Shown: positions 17,825-26,803 of the stretch, one piece after another | Numbering within the stretch: position 1 is the stretch's first letter | How the letters are laid out: each line of letters starts with the position of its first letter | Origin: Hyalangium gracile | GTDB taxonomy: Bacteria; Myxococcota; Myxococcia; Myxococcales; Myxococcaceae | DNA length: 64,000 bases | Direction of reading: 5' to 3' | Assembly (NCBI RefSeq): GCF_020103725.1 | Contig: NZ_JAHXBG010000003.1 | Coordinates: 1 to 64,000, forward strand | Made by a program: the position numbers and the translations under genes | Notes under the pieces: generated by a model | Databases searched by the model: none | What the model was told of the DNA's origin: nothing | Seen by the model: the letters and a program-made list of their open reading frames with translations, nothing else

Positions 17825-20800
17825 GGACGTACCTCCTGGGTGGGAACGAGTCGGGAAAGCATGGACTGGGCCTCCTCTTCGCTGAGCTCCGCGACGGCGG
17901 CCTCCAGCGCATCCACGTCACCGCTGCTCGCCGCGGACTTCAGCCGTGCGAACTTGAGCGCACCGGCGAGGCCCTTCACGGTGGGATGGATGAACAGCTC
18001 GGACATGGGCACGGACACACCCAGCCGCTCGCGAGCGGCATACAGCAGGCGCGCCGCCATCAGGGAGTGGCCTCCCAGCGAGAAGAAGTCATCGCCGCGC
18101 CCAGGGCTTCGGCCCGGCAGCAGCTCGCCGAAGAGCGCGGCCACCGCCTCCTCCATGGCCCCCACCGGCGCCTCGTAGGCCATCTCGGCGGGCAGCAGGG
18201 CGTGTGAGGAGGGTGGCAGCGCCTGGCGGTGCACCTTGCCGTTGTGGGTGCGCGGCAGCTCGGTCAGCAGCACGAAGTGCGCGGGCACCATGTACGCCGG
18301 CAGCCGTCCCTTGAGCCAGCTGCGCAGCTCCTGCACCTTCGGATCCGCCCCCGGCGCGGGGCAGAGGCAGGCGATGAGCTCCTTCTCCCCGTCCGGCCCG
18401 ACGCGCGCCACCACGGCCACCTCACCCACCTTCGGGTTCTGGCGCAGCACGTGCTCGATCTCCCCCGTCTCGATGCGGTAGCCGCGGACCTTCACCTGAT
18501 CGTCCAGTCGCCCGAGGAACTCCATGCGCCCATCACCGCGCTGGCGCACCAGATCTCCCGTGCGGTAGCAGCGCAGGGGCTGGGGGAGCACGCCCCCGGG
18601 GTTGATCGTGACGAAGCGCTCGGCGGTGAGCTCCGGCCGGTTCCAGTAGCCCAGCGCCACGCCCTCGCCGCCGATGTACAGCTCCCCGGGCACGCCCGGC
18701 CCCACCGGCAGCCCCGACTCGTCCAGCACGAAGAGCTGCGTGTTCTCCAGGGGCAGCCCCGCGAGGATGGGGGCTGCCTCCACCAGCTTCTCCCGAAGCG
18801 ACCAGATGGTGGTCTCCGTGGGGCCGTACAGGTTCCACAGCTCCGCGCAGCGCGAGGCCAGCCAGTCCACCAGCTCGCGCGAGGGGTGCTCGCCGCCGCA
18901 CAGCGCCTTGAAGCGCGGGTTGCCCTGCCACTCGCACGCCCTGAGCAGCGACCAGGTGGAGGGCGTGCCCTGCATGGCGGTGACACCCTGCTCCGAGAGC
19001 AGCCGGGCCAGCCGCTCCCCGTCGCGCACGACATCGGTCTCGGCGATCACCAGCCGGGCCCCCGTCACCAGCGGCAGGAAGAGCTCCAGCACCGAGATGT
19101 CGAAGGACCACGTGGTGACGGCCAGCAGCACATCCTTCGCGCCGAGCCCCGGCTGGCGCGCCAGGGCCCACAGGCAGCTCACGACGTTGCGGTGGCGCAC
19201 CACCACGCCCTTGGGCCTGCCGGTGGAGCCCGAGGTGTAGAGCAGGTACGCGGGAGCCTCGGAGGTCTGCGCCACGCGCGGGGGCTCCGCGGCACGCAGC
19301 GGCTCCAGCTCTCGCAGCGTCAGGACGGGAACACCCGCGGGCACGGCGCTCGGAGCCGACTCCTCGGCCAGCACGAGCCGGGCCTGGCTGTCCTCCAGCA
19401 TGAAGCGCAGCCGGTCCTCGGGCAGGTCCGGATCCAGCGGCAGGTACGCCGCGCCCGAGCTCAACACTCCGAGCACCGCCGCGAGCAGCGAGGAGGAGCG
19501 CTGCCCCAGCACCCCCACGAAGTGGCCTGGACCGATGCCTCGCCGGGCGAGCTCCTGGGCAATGCCGTGCGCCCGCGCCATCAGCTCCACGCGAGGCAGG
19601 GTGCGGCCCGCGTACGTCACCGCGGGAGCGTCCGGGGCCCGAGCCGCCTCCTGACGCACCCACTCGTGAAGCGTGCGCTCACGCGGCCAGTCCGCCTGCG
19701 TCTGGTTCCACTCCACGAGCACCTCGCGCGCCCGCGCCTGGCTGAGCAAGCCCGCCGCGTCCACCGGCGCCTCCGGGGCCGCGGACAGCCGCGTGGCCAG
19801 GGTGGTGAAGGCCTCCGAGAAGCGCGGGCCGAACTCCTCCGAGAACAGCGACGTGCTGATGAGCAGCATGCCCCGGGTGCCCGTGGCGCTCGGGGTGAGG
19901 TGGCACTCCAGATCGAACTGGCAGAGCTGCGAGTCGAAGGGGTATTCCGCGCAGTCCACCCCCGACAGCCGCAGCGGGCGCGAGGCGTTCTGCATCCCGA
20001 AGAGGATCTGGATCAGCGGACTGCGCGAGGGATCCCTTCGCTGCCCGGCCAGCTGCACCAGCTGCTCGAAGGCCACGCCCTGGTGCTCGGAGGCCTCGAG
20101 CGCATGGCGGTGGACCGCTCGCACCAGCTCCGTGAAGGGCATCCCCGGGGAGATCTCCGTGCGCACCACCAGCGTGTTCACCATGCAGCCGATGAGCGGC
20201 TCCAGGCCGCGATCCCCGCGGTTGGCGTGCGGCGTGCCCACCACCACGTCCCGCTGGCGGCAGAAGCGCTGCAGCGTCACCATCAGCACCGCGAACAGCG
20301 CCGCGAAGGCAGTGGCCCCCGCCTCCGCCGCCACGCGCGCGAGCGCCGCGTCCACCTCGGGAGTCAGGCTGAAGAGGTGCTGCCGCCCCCGGTAGTGCGT
20401 GATGGGCGGCCGGGGGAAGTCCGTCGGCAGCTCCATGGACTGCAGGCGGTCCAGCCGCGAGCGCCAGTAGTCCAGCCCCGTGGAGGCGCGCTGCACCTCG
20501 CGCTCCCAGTCCACGAAGTCCGCATAGCCGAGCTTCAGCTCGGGCAGCGCCGCGGGCCCGCCCTCTCGCGCGGCGCGGTAGAGCGCCTCCAGCTCCGCGT
20601 TGAGCAGCCCGAGCGACCAGCCGTCCGCGACGAGGTGGTGCAGCCCGATGCCCCAGATGTGGTGCTCCGGCCCCAGCTCCAGCAGGCAGGTGCGCACGGG
20701 CGGCTCGCGCTCGAAGTCGAACGGCCCCGCCAGCGCCTCGCGCAGGGCCTGCTGCACCCGCGCCTCGGTGGGCGGGCCCTCCAGGCGGATGCGCCGCAGC

Positions 20801-21201
20801 GGCAGCACGTGGTGCGCGGCGAAGAACTGGACCAGGTGGCCCTCCAGCTCGCAGAAGGTGGCGCGCAGCGACTCCTGGCGCTCCACCACCTGCCGCAGGG
20901 CGCGCTCGAGCAGCTCGGGCCGCAATGGGCCTCGCAGCTCGAAGGCCTGCGAGACAAGGTAGGCGTTCTGATCCGGTGCCAGGCGCGTGAGGAACCACAG
21001 CCGGCGCTGCACGCTCGAGAGCCCCACGGCGGTGCGCCCCTCCAGCAGCGACAACAGCTCCGCCTTGTGCGTGCGCAGCGCCTCCTTGTCCTCGGCCGAG
21101 AGCACTCCACCCGCCGCCTTGAAGCGCAGCTGCCCCTCGGCGGCCCACAGCCGCACGCCCTTGCTGGTGAGCAGCCCCAGCAACCCCCTGGCAGTCGTCA
21201 C
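17821..21201 (-). CDS. NRPS: TubC-type docking domain-C-A(Gly)-PCP
   Basis: 1126-residue single-module peptide synthetase. Residues 1-55 resemble a TubC_N docking domain, used to receive chains from an upstream PKS. The condensation domain (about 58-490) has an intact HHLVADG (188-194). The adenylation domain (about 515-995) has YTSGSTGRPKG (655-665), NLYGPTE and YRTGD. The specificity residues 701, 702, 705, 744, 767, 769, 791, 799 and 800 read D-I-L-Q-L-G-L-I-W with Lys989, the known glycine code. The carrier Ser1046 is in LGGHS. A helical tail follows, and there is no fused thioesterase. The GTG start is preceded by GGAGG and overlaps the PKS stop (GTGA). Confidence 0.93.
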   Translation of the reverse strand: MTTARGLLGLLTSKGVRLWAAEGQLRFKAAGGVLSAEDKEALRTHKAELLSLLEGRTAVGLSSVQRRLWFLTRLAPDQNAYLVSQAFELRGPLRPELLERALRQVVERQESLRATFCELEGHLVQFFAAHHVLPLRRIRLEGPPTEARVQQALREALAGPFDFEREPPVRTCLLELGPEHHIWGIGLHHLVADGWSLGLLNAELEALYRAAREGGPAALPELKLGYADFVDWEREVQRASTGLDYWRSRLDRLQSMELPTDFPRPPITHYRGRQHLFSLTPEVDAALARVAAEAGATAFAALFAVLMVTLQRFCRQRDVVVGTPHANRGDRGLEPLIGCMVNTLVVRTEISPGMPFTELVRAVHRHALEASEHQGVAFEQLVQLAGQRRDPSRSPLIQILFGMQNASRPLRLSGVDCAEYPFDSQLCQFDLECHLTPSATGTRGMLLISTSLFSEEFGPRFSEAFTTLATRLSAAPEAPVDAAGLLSQARAREVLVEWNQTQADWPRERTLHEWVRQEAARAPDAPAVTYAGRTLPRVELMARAHGIAQELARRGIGPGHFVGVLGQRSSSLLAAVLGVLSSGAAYLPLDPDLPEDRLRFMLEDSQARLVLAEESAPSAVPAGVPVLTLRELEPLRAAEPPRVAQTSEAPAYLLYTSGSTGRPKGVVVRHRNVVSCLWALARQPGLGAKDVLLAVTTWSFDISVLELFLPLVTGARLVIAETDVVRDGERLARLLSEQGVTAMQGTPSTWSLLRACEWQGNPRFKALCGGEHPSRELVDWLASRCAELWNLYGPTETTIWSLREKLVEAAPILAGLPLENTQLFVLDESGLPVGPGVPGELYIGGEGVALGYWNRPELTAERFVTINPGGVLPQPLRCYRTGDLVRQRGDGRMEFLGRLDDQVKVRGYRIETGEIEHVLRQNPKVGEVAVVARVGPDGEKELIACLCPAPGADPKVQELRSWLKGRLPAYMVPAHFVLLTELPRTHNGKVHRQALPPSSHALLPAEMAYEAPVGAMEEAVAALFGELLPGRSPGRGDDFFSLGGHSLMAARLLYAARERLGVSVPMSELFIHPTVKGLAGALKFARLKSAASSGDVDALEAAVAELSEEEAQSMLSRLVPTQEVRP

Positions 21202-24200
21202 AGACTTCCCTCCTCGAGCGCCTCGGCCATGGCCTCGGCATTGATGGCAGGCGCACTCGCCTGCCGCACGTGCGTGCACAGCGCCTGGGCCAGGGCTCGA
21301 AGGCTCCGGTCCTCCAGGTAGAGCGACACCGGCACCTCCACCCCCACGAGCGCCCGCATCCGGTTGTTGAGCTGCATGGCCAGCAGCGAGTCGAGCCCGA
21401 GCCGCTTGAGCGACATTCCCTCGGAGATCGCGGTCTCGGTGAGCTGCAGGATGGTGACGGAGTAGCGGCGCAGCAGGGACTCGACGAGCCCTGGCTCCGG
21501 CGTCGAGGCCGAGGCGCGCAGGGCCTGCTCCAGGCGGAGCAGCTCGGGAGGCTCGGGCGTGGCGGCCTGGGCCTCGGTCACGCTCGGCATGCCGGAGGCG
21601 GCGCCCTCCAGGCCCTCGGGCCAGCAAGGGATGCGCTGCCACGGGTAGGCCGGCAGGGAGATGATGCGCCCGCCCCGCCGCTGCACCGCGGCCCAGTCCA
21701 GCTCCACGCCTCGCTCGTAGAGCTGCGCGAGCGTCTCGTAGAAGTAGCGCTGCCCCTCGCCGCGCCGCAGCGAGTGCAGCACGCCGCCCTTCGAGCCCAC
21801 CTCCGCCAGGGTCTGCTCGCAGGCCAGCCCCAGCAGCGGGTGAGGCCCTACTTCGAGCAGCAGATCGATGCCGTCGCGCACCAGCGCGCGCACCTGATCG
21901 TAGAAGCGCACCGGCTGGAGCACGTTGCGCACCCAGTGCCGCGCATCCAGCTCCGAGCCCTCCGCGATGTTGCCGCTCGTGGTGGAGTAGATCGGAATGG
22001 AGCCGACGCGCGGCGCCAGCCCCTCCAGCTCCCGCATGAGGGGCCCCTGGACGGGCTCCACCTGGGGGCAGTGCGACACGGGGAACTCGGCGCCCAGCAC
22101 CCGGGCGAACAGGCCGCGAGCCTGCAGCTCGGCGGCGATGTCCTCCAGGGCCTCCCGCTCTCCCGCCAGGGCGAAGCTGCGCGGGCCGTTGCGCGCGGCC
22201 CGGCTGGCACGCCCCTGCCACCGCGCGAGCGCCGCCTCCAGCTCCTCGGGGGCGCACTCGACCACGGCCATCGTCCCCCGGCCTCGCACGGCCTCCAGGT
22301 GCCGGCTTCGAGCGCTGATGAGGCGCGCCGCGTCCTCCAGGCTCAGCGCGCCCGCCACGTGCGCGGCAGCCACCTCGCCCATGCTGTGGCCGACGACGGC
22401 CGCCGCCCTCACCCCCAGCGACTCCCAGAGCCGGCACAGCGCCACCTGGAACGCGAACAGCACCGGCTGGGCCACGTCGGCCCGCTCCAGGACGGTGGAG
22501 CCCTCGGCCAGCTTCGCCGCGACGGACCAGCCCGTGTAGCGGGCAATCGCCGCGTCGCAGGCCAGCAGCGCCTGACGGAAGACGGGCTCACGCTCCAGCA
22601 GCTCCCGGGCCATCCCGTCCCACTGGCCGCCCTGGCCGGGGAACACGAAGGCCACGCGCGGCGGGTGGGTGGGCGACAGCCGCTCCTCGCGGGGCTGCGC
22701 CAGGGCCGCGGCGAGCCGGTCCTTCAGCACGGTGCGCGAGGTGCCGACCACCGCCATGCGGTGGGGCAGGTGGCTGCGCCCGCAGGCGGCGGTGTAGCAG
22801 AGGTCGTCCAGCGCCACGGACGGCTGGGACTCCAGCATCTCCAACATCCCGGCCACCCGCGCCTGCAGGGCCCGGGGCGAGTGCGCCGACACCGCGAGCA
22901 CGTGCGGTGGGCTCAGGGTCTCCTCGTGCGAGGCCCTGGGGCTGACAGGCACGCCGCAGGCCTGCAGCGCGCTGGCGGCCTCGAGCAGCGTCTCCCACTC
23001 CGAGCCCTGGCGATGGGTGGAGGTGACGACCATGCCGTCACGGCCCGCGTGCGTCAGGCACTGCTCCACGAAGCGGGCGAGCGCCGGCTGCGGCCCCACC
23101 TCGAGGAAGAGATCCTCGCCGCTCTGGGCGAGCATCTCGATGGCCGCGGCGAACTCCACGGGCTCGCGCAGGTTGCGCGCCCAGTAGTTGCCGTCCAGCT
23201 CGCGCCCTTCCATGAAGCGCCCCGTCATCGTGGACAGCAGCGGGGTGTGCGTGGGCTGCGGCGACAGCTCGCGCAGGCCCTGCACGAACTCGGGGAGGAT
23301 GGGCTCGATGAGGGCGCTGTGCGAGGGGAACGCGGCGTCCACGAACGTGCAGCGCACGCCCGCGGCCCGCTGCTCGGCGGCCAGCTTCTCCAGCACCGGG
23401 TGCTCGCCCGCCACCACCGTGGAGGTGGGGCTGTTGCACACGGCGATCGACGCGCCGGGCGTGTGGGCGAGGATCTCCTCGACCTGCTTGCGCGAGCGCT
23501 CCATCAGCAGCAGTCCGCCATGCCCCACCAGCCGACCCGTGAGCTGCCCGCGCAGGCACACCAGGCGCACGGCATCCTCGAGGCTCAGCGCCCCGGCGAC
23601 ATGCGCCGCCGCCACCTCTCCGAGGCTGTGCCCGAGCACCATCCGGGGCACGACGCCCCACGAGCGCCACAGCTCCGCCAGGGCCACCTGCACGGCGAAG
23701 ATGGCCGGCTGCACCACCTCCGGCTCGTGGAGCCGGGACTGTCCCGGGGGCGCCAGCAGCTCCGGCAGCAGCGCCCAGCCCGTCTGCGCCTGGATCTGCC
23801 GCTCGCAGGCCTGGAGGCTGGCGCGGAACAGCGGCGAGGCCATCAGCAGCTCGCGCCCCATGCCGACCCACTGCGAGCCATGTCCCGCGAAGAAGAACAC
23901 CGGCTGGCGGCCCTCTCCCACGCCCTGGGAGACCAGCTCGCGCAGCAGCTCCTCCATCTGCGGGGTGGAGGGCGGGTGCGACTCCTCCAGAATCACGTGC
24001 GCGTTGGTGCCGCCGAACCCGAACGAGCTGACACCCGCGCGCGCCGGCCCGTCGCGCCGGGGCCACTCGGTCAGCCGGGTGTGCACCTCGAGCCCCAGGC
24101 CGGCGAAGTCGATCTGGGGATTGGGCGTGTGGAAGTGCAGGCTCGGCGGGAGCTGCCGGTGACGCAGGCCGAGCGCGAGCTTCATCAGCCCCGCGATGCC

Positions 24201-25547
24201 CGCCGCGGCCTCCGCGTGGCCGATGTTGCTCTTCACCGAGCCGATGCGCAGCGGGCGATCCGAAGGCCGGCCCTGGCCATAGACGGCGCCGATGGCGGAG
24301 GCCTCGATGGGGTCTCCCAGCCGGGTGCCCGTGCCGTGCGCCTCGACGTAGTCGACGGAGGAGGGCTCCACGCCCGCGCGCGCGCACGCCAGGCTGAGCA
24401 CGGCGCGCTGGGCCCGAGGGCTCGGCGCCGTCAGCCCGTTGCTGCGCCCGTCATTGTTGATGGCGGTGCCGCGAATCACGCAGGCGATGGGGTTGCCGTC
24501 CGCGATGGCTCGCGACAGGCGCTTGAGCACCACGAGGCCCGCGCCCTCGGCCCGGACATAGCCGTCTCCGTCCGCGTCGAAGGAGCGGCAGCGCCCGGTG
24601 GGGCTGGTGGCGCCGAAGCGCGCCATCTGCACCATGCTGTCCGGCGCGAGGATGAGGTTGACGCCCCCGGCGATGGCCAGCGTGGACTCGCCGCTGCGCA
24701 GGCTCTCGCAGGCCTGGTGCACCGCGACGAGCGAGGCGGAGCACGCCGTGTCGATGGCCATGCTGGGCCCCTCGAGCCCCAGCGAGTACGAGATGCGGTT
24801 GGCGATGATGCTGTGGTGCAGGCCGGTGACGCTGTGAGGCGCGATGGCGCTCAGCCCCAGGCGCCCCAGCAGCAGGGCGAAGTCACTCCAGATGGCCCCC
24901 AGGAAGACGCCGGTGGCCGAGCCCGCGAGCGAGTACGGCGGAATGCCCGCGTCCTCGAGCGCCTCCCACGTCAGCTCCAGCACCACGCGCTGCTGGGGAT
25001 CCATGTGTGAGGCTTCGCGCGGCGAGATGCCGAAGAACGCCGGGTCGAAGCCCATCACGTCGGGCAGGAAGCCGCCCTGGCGCATGGGGATGGTGCCGGG
25101 CCTGGAGGGGTCCGGGTGGTAGAGGGCCTCGACGTTCAGACGCTCCGGGGGAATCTCCGTCACCGCGTCCTGGCCCGAGCGCAGCAGCTCCCAGAACGCG
25201 GAGGGCGAGTCCGCGCCTCCCGGGAAGCGGCACGCCATGCCGACGATGGCGATGGGCTCCTGCGCGGCGGCCCGAGGCAGCTCGTGGAGGGAGGGAGCGC
25301 TCGCCTTCCCGCCCAGGTGCGCGGCGAGCTCGGAGATGCTCGGGTGCTCCCACAGCAGGGTGAGAGGCACCGGCCGTCCCAGCCACGTGGACAGCCGGGC
25401 GGCGAGTGCGCCCGCGCCCAGGGAGTCCAGGCCGAGCCGACGAAAGCTCGCATGGGCATCCACGCGCTCCGGAGGCACGCTCAGAGATTCCGCCAGCGCA
25501 GCGATGAGCCACCGGCGGATGCTGTCCTGTCCGTATAGGTTGGGCAC
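21198..25547 (-). CDS. Type I PKS: ACP-KS-AT-AT-ACP
   Basis: 1449-residue polyketide synthase. Order: ACP (about 8-80, Ser42), ketosynthase (about 97-520, Cys269 in DTACSAS, His404, His444), acyltransferase 1 (about 548-835, Ser641 in GHSLG), acyltransferase 2 (about 963-1250, Ser1055 in GHSMG), and ACP (about 1355-1430, Ser1387). There is no KR, DH or ER, so the chain stays a beta-ketoacyl thioester. An ACP-KS-AT-AT order is known from myxobacterial combined loading/first-extension modules, where one AT loads the starter on the N-terminal ACP. The residues at the HAFH/YASH selectivity site read FPSH (740-743) and PVSH (1156-1159), so neither extender can be called. GTG start; no clear ribosome site. 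Confidence 0.92.
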   Translation of the reverse strand: MPNLYGQDSIRRWLIAALAESLSVPPERVDAHASFRRLGLDSLGAGALAARLSTWLGRPVPLTLLWEHPSISELAAHLGGKASAPSLHELPRAAAQEPIAIVGMACRFPGGADSPSAFWELLRSGQDAVTEIPPERLNVEALYHPDPSRPGTIPMRQGGFLPDVMGFDPAFFGISPREASHMDPQQRVVLELTWEALEDAGIPPYSLAGSATGVFLGAIWSDFALLLGRLGLSAIAPHSVTGLHHSIIANRISYSLGLEGPSMAIDTACSASLVAVHQACESLRSGESTLAIAGGVNLILAPDSMVQMARFGATSPTGRCRSFDADGDGYVRAEGAGLVVLKRLSRAIADGNPIACVIRGTAINNDGRSNGLTAPSPRAQRAVLSLACARAGVEPSSVDYVEAHGTGTRLGDPIEASAIGAVYGQGRPSDRPLRIGSVKSNIGHAEAAAGIAGLMKLALGLRHRQLPPSLHFHTPNPQIDFAGLGLEVHTRLTEWPRRDGPARAGVSSFGFGGTNAHVILEESHPPSTPQMEELLRELVSQGVGEGRQPVFFFAGHGSQWVGMGRELLMASPLFRASLQACERQIQAQTGWALLPELLAPPGQSRLHEPEVVQPAIFAVQVALAELWRSWGVVPRMVLGHSLGEVAAAHVAGALSLEDAVRLVCLRGQLTGRLVGHGGLLLMERSRKQVEEILAHTPGASIAVCNSPTSTVVAGEHPVLEKLAAEQRAAGVRCTFVDAAFPSHSALIEPILPEFVQGLRELSPQPTHTPLLSTMTGRFMEGRELDGNYWARNLREPVEFAAAIEMLAQSGEDLFLEVGPQPALARFVEQCLTHAGRDGMVVTSTHRQGSEWETLLEAASALQACGVPVSPRASHEETLSPPHVLAVSAHSPRALQARVAGMLEMLESQPSVALDDLCYTAACGRSHLPHRMAVVGTSRTVLKDRLAAALAQPREERLSPTHPPRVAFVFPGQGGQWDGMARELLEREPVFRQALLACDAAIARYTGWSVAAKLAEGSTVLERADVAQPVLFAFQVALCRLWESLGVRAAAVVGHSMGEVAAAHVAGALSLEDAARLISARSRHLEAVRGRGTMAVVECAPEELEAALARWQGRASRAARNGPRSFALAGEREALEDIAAELQARGLFARVLGAEFPVSHCPQVEPVQGPLMRELEGLAPRVGSIPIYSTTSGNIAEGSELDARHWVRNVLQPVRFYDQVRALVRDGIDLLLEVGPHPLLGLACEQTLAEVGSKGGVLHSLRRGEGQRYFYETLAQLYERGVELDWAAVQRRGGRIISLPAYPWQRIPCWPEGLEGAASGMPSVTEAQAATPEPPELLRLEQALRASASTPEPGLVESLLRRYSVTILQLTETAISEGMSLKRLGLDSLLAMQLNNRMRALVGVEVPVSLYLEDRSLRALAQALCTHVRQASAPAINAEAMAEALEEGSL

Positions 25548-25944
25548 GAAAGATAGGAGGTGGTGGAGCCTTTACAGCCCGCATAGCCCACCATGGATGT
25601 GAGGCGCGGTTCAACCTCACATGCGCGCAGTTGCACGCAGATGTGACTCTCCACCTCGGAGAATCACCCATGAAAACCTGTTTCACATGTTTCAAATGGC
25701 TCTCGGTCATCGCCGCGACACAGGCAGGGTGATGAGGGCAGCGGACGCGAAGAGCGCCCGTTAGTGATGCTCGACGAGCGCCTGGAAGGGACCTTCCCGT
25801 TTGTGCAGCTTCCTGCACGGAGGTTCACAGTCGAGCCTTACCCGGGGCTCCTTCTCTCGCGGGGTTGGCGCGGGCATGAGGGTTGCTGAACCGGATGTGC
25901 CTCCGCCGCCCAAGCGGCCGAGCCACTCCGAGGAGCCCCCCCAC
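25548..25944. promoter_or_regulatory. Divergent control region of the PKS-NRPS operon
   Basis: This gene-free region separates the PKS (minus) from a lipoprotein gene (plus). It carries four half-sites: ATGTGA at 25597 and 25641, and TCACAT at 25617 and 25683. The first pair forms an inverted repeat with a 14-base spacer. They resemble CRP-type half-sites, but the spacing is not the CRP spacing. The rest holds nothing recognisable. Confidence 0.4.
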
Positions 25945-26757
25945 ATGATTCGCCGCCCCCTGTCCCTCGCTGCCCTCACCGCTCTCGCCGCCGCCTGTGG
26001 AGGCGAGCCCCCCACGCAGGAGGAGATCGACGAGGCCCATGGCCGGGTCGACCTCGCGCTCAGCGTGGCGAAGCAGGCCCGCTCGGCGCTGGAGCTGCTC
26101 GGCATCCTCCCGGTGTACGAGTGCGGTGAGTCCCGGCGGAGCTTCGTGGGGCGAGCCACCGAGTCGCTCCAGGCGCAGGTGAGCTGCGTGAGCGCGCGGA
26201 CCGAGGCCCTGGATGCCGCCACGGACGCGGTGGTGCTCTCCTTCGAGGAAGGCGGCTGCGAGGTTCGCGAGCACACCGTCACCGGCCAGACGGCCTTCAA
26301 GTACTCGGGAGGCCAGGACCGGATGGACATGAAGGCCGACCTGCGCGGGCTGCGGGTGGACGGCGACCCGCTCCAGGTGGAGGTGGGCTACGGCACCTGC
26401 GGCGACGAGTCCCGCTACTACGCGCTGGCGGAGGGCCCCCTGCCCCGCCGGCCCGAGTACTCGTACCGGGTGGACGGCCGGGTGGGAAAGCGCGACGGCC
26501 CGCCGCTGATCGGCAGCAGCTCGCTGGTGCTCGACGGCCCGGGCGAGTTCACCGGCCCCTCGGGCACGAACCGGCTCACCTTCACCGGGCTCGAGTACGA
26601 GCTGGGGGAGTACGCCCCGAAGGAGGGCGAGGCGCTGCTGGAGACGGCGGATGGCCGCTCCGTCAAGGCGTCCTTCAGCCAGACGCTCTGGCGCCTGGGG
26701 AAGATGGAGCTGACGGTGGATGATCGCGAGCCGGTGACGGTTCCCATCGTTCGCTGA
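25945..26757 (+). CDS. Lipoprotein of unknown function
   Basis: 270-residue predicted lipoprotein: a short signal with lipobox LAAAC (Cys16). GAGGAG lies nine bases before the ATG, which fixes the start. Residues 25-70 are helical. The remainder is rich in charged and aromatic residues, probably beta-rich, with paired Cys (about positions 54, 77, 103, 152) that may form disulfides. No family recognised. It is divergent from the biosynthetic operon, and the aminotransferase gene follows closely on the same strand. Confidence 0.75.
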   Translation: MIRRPLSLAALTALAAACGGEPPTQEEIDEAHGRVDLALSVAKQARSALELLGILPVYECGESRRSFVGRATESLQAQVSCVSARTEALDAATDAVVLSFEEGGCEVREHTVTGQTAFKYSGGQDRMDMKADLRGLRVDGDPLQVEVGYGTCGDESRYYALAEGPLPRRPEYSYRVDGRVGKRDGPPLIGSSSLVLDGPGEFTGPSGTNRLTFTGLEYELGEYAPKEGEALLETADGRSVKASFSQTLWRLGKMELTVDDREPVTVPIVR

Positions 26758-26803
26758 AACCTGGGTGAGGCGCGCGGGCCCGACCTCCGGTAGGGTGCGC
26801 GCC

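Noticed and set aside
18229-25010. Two open frames over 1000 codons on the plus strand opposite the NRPS and PKS
   Set aside because: Both are antisense to clear catalytic domains with intact motifs; the composition is that of shadow frames.
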